The position numbers and the translations under genes were made by a program. From NCBI RefSeq assembly GCF_943373825.1, contig NZ_CALSBP010000002.1, positions 3,647,501-3,711,500 of the forward strand: 64,000 bases of DNA. Reading direction: 5' to 3'. Positions 9,316 to 17,241 of this stretch are shown here, one piece after another. Each line of letters begins with the position of its first letter. Position 1 is the stretch's first letter. This DNA comes from Aquimarina spinulae. GTDB taxonomy: Bacteria; Bacteroidota; Bacteroidia; Flavobacteriales; Flavobacteriaceae. The notes beneath the pieces are model-generated. The model made no database searches. It worked only from the letters and a program-made list of their open reading frames with translations, and had not been told where the DNA came from.

Positions 9316-10560
9316 TTATACATTGGTTAGGAAAATTTTGTCCCACCCTGTTGAATTATTTATTAAGTAATTATTACTAAATTGATATTCAAGTAACACT
9401 AGAGCAGTTCCTGAAACTCCACTAAATAAAGTTGGATCAATCTCTTTCGTAATTAAAAAATAATTTTCATCAAATCCATAAGAAACATAGCCGTAAATTC
9501 CCCTACGTTTATCCTTTAAGGAGCCGTGTAATGTTTTTGTAATCCAATAATCAGTTTTTTTCAAATATTCTTTATTTTTTGTTAACTGAAATAACCTTCC
9601 ATATAAATGAGCGACTCCAGAAGTTCCATTGCAAAATGATGTGTCTATTGCAGAAATTATTTTTTTTTGATAAATATCAGAGCCTTTAAGTGATCTATCT
9701 ATAGTTTTGTTAAGTATCTGTAATCCATAATCAATAATGCTTTTTTCATTAAGAGTATAACCCGCTTTTACCAAAGAAAATCCCATAGTAATATCTCCAT
9801 ATGTCCAAGCAAGTTTTGAATGATCATAACCGTTAATAGGATTAAGATTTTCATCATATAAATGTGAAAACAATTTATTGCCTCCTACAACAGTTAATTC
9901 TTTGATTACATTAATGAGACTAAGAACAATTTCTCTTAAATCAAAAGTAGGATTGAAACGATAAGCAGATGATAAATATGAGATTATACTAGGGATTCCA
10001 TGTGCTAAACCAATATTAATTACTCTATTTGAGGATTTTGAATTAGCATTAATATCGTACTCCGAAAGAGTATCGAACCAAATTTTTCCATACTTTGTTT
10101 TATTAGATAACTTTATCACTTTTTCAACTATTTTTTTTGTCATCTCTTTATTTCCAGATTCCAAAAAATATACCCCATAGCCAATTAAACCATACATTAA
10201 ATCATAATGATCACACTGTAGAGTTAATTCTTTTAGTCTTGAATCAATAGGATATAGCAGTTCGTTTTGCTCCTCGAGGATGCCACAGTTTTCAAGCCAT
10301 TTTAGCGACCATGCTAATCCACAAAGACCATTACTGAAATAATTAGATTGTACAGAGTTTTCTGTTTGTAATATTAACTCTTCGATTAGCCTCCATAATT
10401 CTGTTTGAATCTTTTCTTCATCAGAATATTGTAGATAGTTAGAAAGAAACATTATTTTACCTATCGATCCAAAGTATAATTGGGAATGTTTTTTAAGAAT
10501 ATTTTTTCGGATCAGTAATTCGTTTTTGATACCATCAATAACTGTCTTTAATTCATTCAT
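9316..10560 (-). CDS. LanC-like lanthionine cyclase with altered zinc site
   Basis: This 414-residue protein has the LanC alpha/alpha-toroid motifs: GLAHGIPS (184-191), AWTYGD (251-256), SFCNGTSGVAHLYG (308-321) and a C-terminal FSGVSGTALVLLEY repeat. LanC proteins close thioether rings by adding Cys thiols to dehydrated Ser/Thr using Zn held by Cys, Cys and His. Here the first Cys is Thr253 and the His after the second Cys (C310) is Asn311; I confirmed both codons (ACA, AAT). I start at 10560 (MNELKTV); the upstream in-frame stretch to 10671 is low-complexity and overlaps a hairpin. It lies 174 bp after a lanthipeptide-type precursor on the same strand. No LanB or transporter is visible. It may be impaired or may need a partner. 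Confidence 0.8.
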   Translation of the reverse strand: MNELKTVIDGIKNELLIRKNILKKHSQLYFGSIGKIMFLSNYLQYSDEEKIQTELWRLIEELILQTENSVQSNYFSNGLCGLAWSLKWLENCGILEEQNELLYPIDSRLKELTLQCDHYDLMYGLIGYGVYFLESGNKEMTKKIVEKVIKLSNKTKYGKIWFDTLSEYDINANSKSSNRVINIGLAHGIPSIISYLSSAYRFNPTFDLREIVLSLINVIKELTVVGGNKLFSHLYDENLNPINGYDHSKLAWTYGDITMGFSLVKAGYTLNEKSIIDYGLQILNKTIDRSLKGSDIYQKKIISAIDTSFCNGTSGVAHLYGRLFQLTKNKEYLKKTDYWITKTLHGSLKDKRRGIYGYVSYGFDENYFLITKEIDPTLFSGVSGTALVLLEYQFSNNYLINNSTGWDKIFLTNV

Positions 10561-10676
10561 ATTAAAGTTTGTAACATGATTCTTGAAAATGAATATTCTT
10601 CTCATTAACAGAAATAGAAGAAAATTCTGTTGTATGTAATGAAAAAAATAATAATAAACCTTTTGGTACAATTTTG

Positions 10677-10718
10677 ATATAGGCTATACATCCAAAAAAT
10701 AAGATATATAGCCTATAT
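10677..10718 (-). promoter_or_regulatory. Hairpin between precursor and LanC-like gene (attenuator or processing site)
   Basis: A perfect 12-bp inverted repeat, ATATAGGCTATA (10677-10688) and TATAGCCTATAT (10707-10718), has an 18-nt loop. It sits in the precursor-lanC gap, where a partial terminator would let the precursor be made in excess. The trailing T-run is weak, so processing or pausing is also possible. Confidence 0.55.
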
Positions 10719-10734
10719 TTTTGATAGTTAGAAT

Positions 10735-10911
10735 TTAATTAGGAGGACAACAGGTGTTGCATTTAGAATTACAAGTTTTTTTCTTCCCACATTTATCACC
10801 AAATGAGGTGAAATCTCCCTCTATCGCATCGCCTCCTGCTCGGATATTAAGTAGATGTTTGTCATTTAGTGCAGAAATTGTCTTCTTGTTTAAAACTAGC
10901 TTTTTATTCAT
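10735..10911 (-). CDS. Class I lanthipeptide-type precursor peptide (58 aa)
   Basis: This short gene was read directly from the reverse strand. The leader (residues 1-27) begins MNKKLVLNKKTISAL and ends in the double glycine AGG, like Bacteroidota lanthipeptide or GG-type natural-product precursors. The 31-residue core after Gly27 has five Cys (41, 47, 51, 54, 55) and five Ser/Thr (35, 36, 46, 49, 53), clustered in the tail KKKTCNSKCNTCCPPN. That is the composition needed for thioether rings: Ser/Thr to be dehydrated and Cys to add. The LanC-like gene follows downstream on the same strand. No dehydratase (LanB) or peptidase-exporter is visible, so those activities would have to come from elsewhere. 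The product could instead be disulfide-bridged. Confidence 0.8.
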   Translation of the reverse strand: MNKKLVLNKKTISALNDKHLLNIRAGGDAIEGDFTSFGDKCGKKKTCNSKCNTCCPPN

Positions 10912-11107
10912 GATTTAAAAAATTTTGAATTAAGAGTGTTGCTAAAGTAATGATAATTAGGTAGATATGAACTTCTCCGATCAAAAAAATAAAACTGAAG
11001 ACAGCTTTTTGTTTCAGAAACTTATGGTTTGTTCTTCTTTTAGCATAAAACAAGGGGTGATAGGTGGTGATATAAGGAGTTTTTTCTTCATATAATTTTG
11101 AGTACAT
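10904..11107 (-). CDS. Possible small membrane protein overlapping the precursor start (67 aa)
   Basis: This uncertain open frame has a basic N-terminal half (YAKRRTNHKFLKQK) and a hydrophobic segment of about 29 residues (AVFSFIFLIGEVHIYLIIIT and onward). Its stop codon overlaps the start of the lanthipeptide-type precursor by 8 nt, which would allow translational coupling, and it lies after the FGE-like gene on the same strand. I recognise no family. It could equally be chance coding inside the precursor's promoter region. Confidence 0.25.
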   Translation of the reverse strand: MYSKLYEEKTPYITTYHPLFYAKRRTNHKFLKQKAVFSFIFLIGEVHIYLIIITLATLLIQNFLNHE

Positions 11108-11134
11108 CGCTCTTTATATGCTCATATCTTTACT

Positions 11135-12268
11135 TTATTTTTTCGAAGCATTAACCATATTCAGACTTAGAACCGTTCTAAACCCTAGATGCTCAAGCGA
11201 AGAATCCATACTAGTGGCCATTCGTGCGCTATTACGATAACTGGCACAATAAGAATCATTACATAAAAAAGAACCACCTTTTATGACTTTTTCTCGCAAA
11301 GCAGGATTATTAGGATTATATGGTTTTGCAGCACCCTTGGGATTATGAGTTAACCCTTGTTGTTTTAATTGATTGTAATACGTTGTATTGTACCAATCTT
11401 GTGTCCATTCCCAAACGTTTCCGGCCATATCATATAGGTTGTATGAATTAGGCGGATAGGAACGAACAGGAGCCTTATTTTCATAACCATCTACTTTGGT
11501 GTTTTGTAGTGGAAACTCTCCTTCCCATGTATTGGCATGACTACTTAAATCCTTGATGTCATTTCCCCAGAAAAAAATAGTGTTTTTTTCTTTACCTCGG
11601 GAGGCATATTCCCATTCGGCTTCAGTAGGTAATCTTCTACCTGCCCATTTGCAATATGCCACAGCATCTTCATAAGCAATATGTACAACAGGATATTCGT
11701 CTTTTCCTTCAATAGAACTTTCTGGACCTAAAGGGTGTTTCCAGTTGGCTCCAATCTTCCATAACCACCATTGAGAATAGTCGAAAAGGTTAGGAACACT
11801 CTTTTTTGTTTTTTTGAAAATAAGCGAACCGGGTTGCAATATAGAATCATGAGGTTTAGGAGCGTTGGGAGGTAATTGCTTTTTCATTTCTTCCCAAACA
11901 ATCTCTCGCTCTGCGACTGTTATATAGTTTGTAGCATCAACAAATTTTTTAAATTGTGCATTTGTAACTTCTGTTATATCCATAAAAAAACCATCTACAG
12001 AAACAGGATGAGCAGGGGCTTCATGTTTCATGATCATAGGATCATTTTTTATAGCTCCTTGATTGAAACTTCCTCCAGGAATCCAAACCATTCCTTCTGG
12101 GATTGCCATTCCTTTTGGTAGATCTTTAATGATTTGTGTCTGTTGTTTAGTTGAGGTTTTTTCAACTTTTTTGAGCTCTTGTTCTTTTTTACAACTTGTA
12201 ATTATTGCAAAAAAGATAAGTAGTAGTAGCTCTTTTCTATATCTTTTGCAGTATGTATCCCTATTCAT
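11135..12268 (-). CDS. Formylglycine-generating enzyme-like lipoprotein (SUMF1/FGE-sulfatase family)
   Basis: This 377-residue exported protein has a lipoprotein signal (LLLLIFFAIITSC, Cys26). The FGE-sulfatase fold covers about residues 58-372: IPGGSFNQG, the RRLPTEAEWEYA signature (211-222), NLYDMAGNVWEWTQDW, and GGSFLCNDSYCASYRNSAR. Cys336 and Cys341 occupy the positions of the two active-site cysteines of genuine formylglycine-generating enzymes; most relatives (including gliding lipoproteins) lack them. Genuine FGEs oxidise a sulfatase Cys to formylglycine with copper and oxygen. No sulfatase gene is in the window. It lies 224 bp upstream of the lanthipeptide-type precursor on the same strand; a link is possible but unproven. 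Confidence 0.82.
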   Translation of the reverse strand: MNRDTYCKRYRKELLLLIFFAIITSCKKEQELKKVEKTSTKQQTQIIKDLPKGMAIPEGMVWIPGGSFNQGAIKNDPMIMKHEAPAHPVSVDGFFMDITEVTNAQFKKFVDATNYITVAEREIVWEEMKKQLPPNAPKPHDSILQPGSLIFKKTKKSVPNLFDYSQWWLWKIGANWKHPLGPESSIEGKDEYPVVHIAYEDAVAYCKWAGRRLPTEAEWEYASRGKEKNTIFFWGNDIKDLSSHANTWEGEFPLQNTKVDGYENKAPVRSYPPNSYNLYDMAGNVWEWTQDWYNTTYYNQLKQQGLTHNPKGAAKPYNPNNPALREKVIKGGSFLCNDSYCASYRNSARMATSMDSSLEHLGFRTVLSLNMVNASKK

Positions 12269-12488
12269 GTAGTATTTGTGTTTTTATATCGAAGTTGTTT
12301 TAAGCTGGTGATTCAAATGTAATCTTTTTTAGATCATAAAAAGATAAAGTTTTTGGGATACTCTACAAAACGATAAAAGCTGCTTTTAATCGAAGATCAG
12401 TCTTTTAATTAGGCTGTTTTTCTATTTTTTGAAGTGCATAATTATATTTTAGTATCTAATTCTTAGGGAGTTACTTAAAATATTTCTA

Positions 12489-12710
12489 ATGAAAAAGGAG
12501 CTAGATATTTCAGAGATCCAATTGATTATACGCAATTTAATCGCATTTATAGTGGTAGAAGGCAAAGAGTATGTGAGCGATAAAAAAAAGAAAGCATATG
12601 TAGCGGGATATGTACAGCTTTTGATAAAAACTATTCATCTTATCGATGATCAGGAAGAACTCTCTATAATAGAAGATATTGCAGAAGATATCTCGACTTA
12701 TCTCGAATGA
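12489..12710 (+). CDS. Conserved-looking small protein, function unknown (73 aa)
   Basis: This is a short, acidic, probably all-helical cytoplasmic protein with no signal peptide and no motif I recognise (ISEIQLIIRNLIAFIVVEGK, then a lysine patch DKKKKAY, then an acidic C-terminus IIEDIAEDISTYLE). It is a stand-alone gene with about 220 bp of free sequence upstream and a strong terminator 30 bp downstream, and base usage matches its neighbours. That arrangement supports a real gene, but no function can be assigned. Confidence 0.55.
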   Translation: MKKELDISEIQLIIRNLIAFIVVEGKEYVSDKKKKAYVAGYVQLLIKTIHLIDDQEELSIIEDIAEDISTYLE

Positions 12711-12740
12711 AAAAACACCACTACTGATTTTACTATGATC

Positions 12741-12783
12741 AAAGAGGGCTTTTTTACTGCGTTAAGAAAGCTCTCTTTTTTTT
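12741..12783 (+). terminator. Intrinsic terminator after the 73-aa gene
   Basis: A 12-bp stem (AAAGAGGGCTTT with AAAGCTCTCTTT, one G-T pair) at 12741-12752 and 12767-12778 is followed by a T tract. Confidence 0.75.
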
Positions 12784-12808
12784 AAAGTAGTAATAACTTT
12801 TATATCTT

Positions 12809-13963
12809 ATGCGTTTTAATATCCAAATCTATAGCGCTGTGAACGAACAAGATTATATTGAACGGTTAAAAAACGAAAATAAGTTACTTCAGGATAAGCT
12901 GGATAAAATTAATAAAGGGAAACAGAAAAAAAGAAGATTTAGATGGTGGCTCTTAAAAAAATCCAGTACTCCAATTTTTGGCAATCGACTTAAGAGAAGT
13001 ATTAGTGCTGCTATTAATGAGTATAAAGAATATAAAACAGTTTCTGTAGATACAGTTTCTGATGTATCTTCTAGTGTAATCTGGCGAGTGACAAGAATTG
13101 GATTGTTTGCATTTTTATTTGCCATAGTTCCTTCATTGGTATTGATTTTTCAAACAAAGCTATTGCTAAATCAAAATAAATTAATTACCAGCCAGAATAA
13201 CCTTGTAGAAGCAGACCGAAGATCATCATTGGTATTTGTAATGGGTGATGTTCTTACCGATTTAAATGAGGAATTAAAATATAAAGGTTCTGGTAGTCGT
13301 AATATAAGTAAAACATTAGAAGCTAGAATAGTTGGTTTGTGTATGGCGATGAAACCATATCGCTATATTGATGATGGAGTGTTGATTGATAAACCAATTA
13401 GTCCAGAACGGGGACAACTACTATTTACGCTTTTAAAAAGTGATTTGGGGCTAGAATCTTCACAGGATATTTTAAATTCTGCAGAGTTTAGATATACAAA
13501 TCTTAGAAAGGTTAACCTGGGAAGAGGAGTTAATCTTAAATATGCACGATTAGATTACTCTGATCTAACAGAAGCTCAGATGCCTGCTGCAAATATGGAA
13601 AGCTGTGACCTTAAAGAAGTACGAATGAGTAAAATTAATTTATCAGACGGTAACTTAAAAAGAGTGCGATTGCATAATGCTAATCTACAACGGGCAGAAT
13701 TGTTAAGTGTTGATTTTACAAATGCTAATTTGTATGGAGCAGACCTTAGTGGAGCCGATCTCTCTGAAGCGATATTGTGGGGAACCAAATTAGAAAATGC
13801 AAATTTAACAGATGCCATTTTGGATAATGTTATTGTAGATAGACAAGATTGGATAGCATATATTTCGGATACTTTGGACCTGGAAGGTGCTGGAGATATC
13901 GCAAAAAAATATAGGATTAAAAAACAAGGAAAGAAACAGTTTGTTCTCGTTCCCAAAAAATAA
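12809..13963 (+). CDS. Membrane-anchored pentapeptide-repeat protein
   Basis: This 384-residue protein has an N-terminal coiled coil (about 14-40, IERLKNENKLLQDKLDKI), a basic patch, one or two membrane segments around 97-120 (GLFAFLFAIVPSLVLIF), a linker and a pentapeptide-repeat beta-helix at about 228-350 with A(D/N)LxxA units such as ANLYGADLSGADLSEAIL. Pentapeptide solenoids act in protein-protein contacts or DNA mimicry; the membrane anchor here suggests a scaffold or sensor. It stands alone between a terminator and a convergent gene. Target unknown. Confidence 0.75.
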   Translation: MRFNIQIYSAVNEQDYIERLKNENKLLQDKLDKINKGKQKKRRFRWWLLKKSSTPIFGNRLKRSISAAINEYKEYKTVSVDTVSDVSSSVIWRVTRIGLFAFLFAIVPSLVLIFQTKLLLNQNKLITSQNNLVEADRRSSLVFVMGDVLTDLNEELKYKGSGSRNISKTLEARIVGLCMAMKPYRYIDDGVLIDKPISPERGQLLFTLLKSDLGLESSQDILNSAEFRYTNLRKVNLGRGVNLKYARLDYSDLTEAQMPAANMESCDLKEVRMSKINLSDGNLKRVRLHNANLQRAELLSVDFTNANLYGADLSGADLSEAILWGTKLENANLTDAILDNVIVDRQDWIAYISDTLDLEGAGDIAKKYRIKKQGKKQFVLVPKK

Positions 13964-13965
13964 TA

Positions 13966-14403
13966 CTATTTATCGCTTGTAAAAATTAGGTCATGTACTT
14001 TTTTAACGAGCCAATTTCCTGCCGGAAAATATAATGCAAAGAATAAAGCCATCCCTAAACTGAAGTTTTGAGGGTTAAATATCTTATCTAGGATATTATC
14101 GGGATATGCATAGGATGATTGAAGCCAATACCCTAAAAATTCTAATATTCCCATTGCAACCAATCCATATGCATATTGCTCAAAAGAAGAGTATTGCTTT
14201 AAGATAATCGAAATAGGTACCATATATAAAATGTAACATGTAATTACTTGCCACCAGTATGTAAATCTGGCAATTTCTACTTCTGCTCCAAAACGATTCA
14301 TTCCCATTCCCCATAGGAAATAAATAACAATATACGTTAGGATTAAAGTTTTTGGCACTTCTTTTAGAGTATCTATATGTTTAGATAATATTCTTTTCAT
14401 CAT
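13966..14403 (-). CDS. Small multi-pass membrane protein, unknown function
   Basis: This protein of about 145 residues has four likely transmembrane segments (TLILTYIVIYFLWGMGM; WWQVITCYILYMVPISIIL; YGLVAMGILEFLGYWL; SLGMALFFALYFPAGNWLV). I recognise no named family. I start at the ATG at 14401-14403 (MMKRIL); an upstream in-frame ATG at 14421 is less likely. Its start lies within the end of the methyltransferase gene (about 20 nt overlap, different frame), so the two are co-transcribed and perhaps translationally coupled. That suggests a shared, unidentified lipid or small-molecule pathway. Confidence 0.6.
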   Translation of the reverse strand: MMKRILSKHIDTLKEVPKTLILTYIVIYFLWGMGMNRFGAEVEIARFTYWWQVITCYILYMVPISIILKQYSSFEQYAYGLVAMGILEFLGYWLQSSYAYPDNILDKIFNPQNFSLGMALFFALYFPAGNWLVKKVHDLIFTSDK

Positions 14404-15106
14404 GAAAATATATTTGAGCAATCATACGGAAAAACGGCTTTTTGGTAATACGATGTTTTTCTATTGCACTCTTGCGAATAATTGTTTCTAATTCTTTATT
14501 AGTAAAAGCTCGTTGTATAGCAATCAACCCATCCTTTTTTGCCATATCCGAAACAGGAAGTATAAAACGTATTGTTTTAAATATATGATACGCCATTTTA
14601 CTTCTGTATAATTCACTAAAAATAATATGTTTTACGGTATTAGATTGTAACTTCTTTAAAAAATCGATTAGATTTTCGTTATTAAAATGATACATAAAAT
14701 GGCTGCTGATCAACAAATCACAATCTGGTAACGCAAAATCCTTATCTAGAATATTAGCGGTATTAAAACTAATATGAGTAGGGTCAGGGTTATTTTGCCG
14801 CGCATAAGAAATGCTTTTAGGATTGCCATCAATTCCTGTAAATGTGGTTTTTATTCTATGCTTCTTTAGTATGTTAGAGATATGCATAATACAATCTCCA
14901 CCACCACAACCAATATCAACAATATGAATTCTTTCTATCACAGGTTGCGTTTTACAATAATGCAGTATCGCTTTACTTAATTGTCTGTGATTGCCAAAAT
15001 AAGTATTTATAAATTTTAAGCTGTCTAATGTAGAATTAAGTATTCCTCCTGATAGGGATAAATTGTCTAGTTGCTCAGGTTTATGTAGTCGAACTCTAAG
15101 GTTCAC
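14381..15106 (-). CDS. Class I SAM-dependent methyltransferase
   Basis: This 241-residue soluble enzyme has the Rossmann motif HIVDIGCGGGD (about 61-71), an acidic motif II (TGIDGNPKSI), and motif SSHFMYHF. It resembles UbiE/small-molecule methyltransferases encoded near polyketide or pigment genes in Bacteroidota, but no synthase is in this window. The long N-terminal stretch (LDNLSLSGGILNSTLDSLKFINTYFGNHRQ) is typical of that subgroup. It is the first gene of a two-gene unit with the small membrane protein. The substrate is unknown. Confidence 0.75.
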   Translation of the reverse strand: MNLRVRLHKPEQLDNLSLSGGILNSTLDSLKFINTYFGNHRQLSKAILHYCKTQPVIERIHIVDIGCGGGDCIMHISNILKKHRIKTTFTGIDGNPKSISYARQNNPDPTHISFNTANILDKDFALPDCDLLISSHFMYHFNNENLIDFLKKLQSNTVKHIIFSELYRSKMAYHIFKTIRFILPVSDMAKKDGLIAIQRAFTNKELETIIRKSAIEKHRITKKPFFRMIAQIYFHDEKNII

Positions 15107-15184
15107 AATATTATATTAATTAATGATACAGGTGTTTTTAGTCCTTAGAATAATAATAACTTTACAAAAAAAGATGAAAATACG

Positions 15185-15760
15185 ATGTTTAAAGCCGATA
15201 TTAATGAAATAATTAGGAGGAGACGATCTGTTTTTCCTGCGCAATACAATGGTAAAACTGTATCTAAGGATCTGATTAAGATGTTGTTAGAGAATGCAAA
15301 TTGGGCTCCAACGCATAAACTCACGCAACCCTGGCGTTTTAAGGTGGTAGAAGGAGAAGCCAAAGATCGATTGGGTGCATTTTTATCAGATACATATACC
15401 GATATCACTTCTGATGAAGATTTTTCTCCATTTAAGTATAATAAAATAATCAATAACTGTAAATCTGCCAGTGCGATAGTTGCGATCTGTATGCAACGAG
15501 ATCCCAAGGAACGTGTTCCCGAGTGGGAAGAAGTTGCCTCGACTGCAATGGCAGTACAGAATATGTGGCTGACTTGCACGGCAAACGATATTGGTTGCTA
15601 TTGGAGCAGCCCCAAATTAATCAACTATATGGGTGATTTTTTTGATTTTGAAGAAGGAGAACGATGTCTAGGTTTCTTTTATCTAGGGTATTATGATGAA
15701 GACGAGAAGAATACATCAAAACGAGAACCGGTAGAGAGTAAAGTACAATGGATGGAATAA
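15185..15760 (+). CDS. Nitroreductase-family FMN oxidoreductase
   Basis: This 191-residue flavoenzyme has the family's N-terminal FMN-contact sequence IRRRRSVFPAQY and the ENANWAPTHKLTQPWRF segment, plus AMAVQNMWLTCTANDIGCYW in the middle. Such enzymes reduce nitro compounds, quinones or enals with NAD(P)H. It is monocistronic, diverges from the methyltransferase gene and ends at a bidirectional terminator. Length is normal. The physiological substrate is not predictable. Confidence 0.85.
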   Translation: MFKADINEIIRRRRSVFPAQYNGKTVSKDLIKMLLENANWAPTHKLTQPWRFKVVEGEAKDRLGAFLSDTYTDITSDEDFSPFKYNKIINNCKSASAIVAICMQRDPKERVPEWEEVASTAMAVQNMWLTCTANDIGCYWSSPKLINYMGDFFDFEEGERCLGFFYLGYYDEDEKNTSKREPVESKVQWME

Positions 15761-15790
15761 AAAAACCATCCACATTGTGGATGGTTTTTA
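15760..15790. terminator. Bidirectional terminator
   Basis: A 9-bp perfect stem ACCATCCAC/GTGGATGGT has an A-run on one side and a T-run on the other. It serves the nitroreductase gene (+) and possibly the facing lipoprotein gene (-). Confidence 0.8.
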
Positions 15791-15824
15791 TAAGTCATAC
15801 GACTTATTGTATTTTAAAATATGA

Positions 15825-16265
15825 CTACTGCTGAGTCATTTTTTTAGCAAGTGCTTGCATCTTTTCAGAACTAGCAGTCATATAGTCAGTCCATTTTTTA
15901 ACATCATCACCAGATAATTTTCCAGCAATACCAGCAGCTTCTTCTCCAAGTTTTGATCCTTTTGTAGCAAGTCCAGCAAAAGCAGTCATATCTTTGCTTT
16001 CTACGATTTTTGCATATTCAGCCATATAAGCTTCATATTTTTCAACGTATGCTTTTACTTCCTCGTTGTCAAAATTAGGAACACCGTCAACGGCTTCTTC
16101 TACTTTTTCTGCAACTTCTTCGGCAGCTTCTTCTACTTTTTCTGCAACTTCTTCAACAGCTTCTTCTGCTGTATCAGCTGCTTCTTCAGCTTTATTAGCA
16201 GCATCTTTACAAGAGATTACTGTTAAAAATACTAGAGCTAAAGCTCCTAAAAAAAATTTTTTCAT
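15825..16265 (-). CDS. Ala/Glu-rich coiled-coil lipoprotein
   Basis: This 146-residue protein has a lipoprotein signal (GALALVFLTVISC, Cys19), then about 45 residues of near-perfect EEAAEEVAEKVEEA-type repeats that should form a long acidic helix or coiled coil. A C-terminal helical domain (residues about 65-146) follows. The repeat is also repetitive in DNA (16080-16190). Such small abundant lipoproteins are common in Bacteroidota; function is unknown. A candidate promoter (TAGATTTG on the minus strand at 16302-16309) lies about 40 bp upstream of the ATG, consistent with good expression. Confidence 0.7.
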   Translation of the reverse strand: MKKFFLGALALVFLTVISCKDAANKAEEAADTAEEAVEEVAEKVEEAAEEVAEKVEEAVDGVPNFDNEEVKAYVEKYEAYMAEYAKIVESKDMTAFAGLATKGSKLGEEAAGIAGKLSGDDVKKWTDYMTASSEKMQALAKKMTQQ

Positions 16266-16301
16266 AATAAATAGATATAGTTAATTTTGGTTACTTAACG
16301 C

Positions 16302-16309
16302 CAAATCTA
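16302..16309 (-). promoter_or_regulatory. Putative -7 box for the lipoprotein gene
   Basis: TAGATTTG on the minus strand matches TAnnTTTG, 37 bp upstream of the ATG. No good TTG box stands at the usual distance, so the call is tentative. Confidence 0.4.
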
Positions 16310-16453
16310 ATACTTTATTTTATCTATTCGAAATTTAAGATGGGTAAAAAATACACACTGGTTTTTATTATTTGACAATTACATAGGCCTAAGTGCCTGT
16401 TATACTTGTAAATTAGGTGTTTATATAGGTGAAGATTTCTTAACAATATATTA

Positions 16454-17230
16454 TTATAGGCTACTATTTTTCTCGGTTAAGTATTTCCAGTAGCGTTTTG
16501 GAAGGTGTTGTTTATGTAATTTGTTGTTTTTACGGGATTTTATGTTCACATTATTGTAGTATGTTCCCCATAGTTTTTGAAACTCGGTTTCGTTTTGAGC
16601 AAGTAGTCCTTCTGAAATACGAGTGTTTTTTCTAGAAAGCCCTTCGATAGTTACTGTTTCTACAGTGTTTAGATCATAGTAGATACCATAATTTCTTTTA
16701 ACATCATAGATAACCCATTGCTGATCGGCATAGCGATCCTTAAAATGATGAATGATTAGAGGTAAAACATTAAAATCTGGTTCTACAGTCGCAGTGTATA
16801 TATTATCACTGGTTAATTGAAAACGTACAAAAGCTTCCATTCTGTGCTTTTCCCGACCTACCATTCTCGCAACCTGGCTAATTTTTAAAATATCTTTATT
16901 GCCAAAATCAATATTCCTATTCTCTTTTTTGGTAAAAATATTTTGCATATAGCTCAATAATGTATTTTCTACACCTTTGATTTCACTTAAAAATACTTTA
17001 AAGAAATCCTGTTGTTCATTTCGGGTTGTTTTAGATTTAAACCCTTTCCATACTCTGGATGCTTTATGTTTCTCGGTAATAACCTCTTCTGTTATTGTAA
17101 ATAGTTGAGTGTTGGTTTCTGATTCTTTTCTAATAACGGCATCAGATATTTTTTGATCATATACCATAAAAACACAACTTAAAAATCCTTCAAAACTTCC
17201 ATCATATAGTAATATCGTTTGCGGATTCAT
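16454..17230 (-). CDS. TIGR03915-type DNA metabolism protein (DUF4130)
   Basis: This 258-residue protein matches the family that always accompanies the radical SAM DNA-repair protein. The N-terminus is ILLYDGSFEGFLSCVF, there is a central GREKHRMEAFVRFQ motif, and the C-terminus is LPKRYWKYLTEK. In other bacteria this domain is fused to a uracil-DNA-glycosylase-like domain, so a base-repair role is inferred. It lies 11 bp downstream of the radical SAM gene and is the last gene of the nuclease/radical SAM operon under the operator described at 18912. No biochemical activity is known to me. Confidence 0.82.
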   Translation of the reverse strand: MNPQTILLYDGSFEGFLSCVFMVYDQKISDAVIRKESETNTQLFTITEEVITEKHKASRVWKGFKSKTTRNEQQDFFKVFLSEIKGVENTLLSYMQNIFTKKENRNIDFGNKDILKISQVARMVGREKHRMEAFVRFQLTSDNIYTATVEPDFNVLPLIIHHFKDRYADQQWVIYDVKRNYGIYYDLNTVETVTIEGLSRKNTRISEGLLAQNETEFQKLWGTYYNNVNIKSRKNNKLHKQHLPKRYWKYLTEKNSSL

Positions 17231-17241
17231 AAGTATTAATA

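Noticed and set aside
10561..10671. ATG 10671 as start of the LanC-like protein
   Set aside because: The added residues (YYYFFHYIQQNFLLFLL) are not family-like and the segment runs close to the hairpin region.
15145..15579. Minus-strand frame of 144 codons across the nitroreductase
   Set aside because: Antisense shadow of a well-conserved enzyme; cysteine-rich and without a family.
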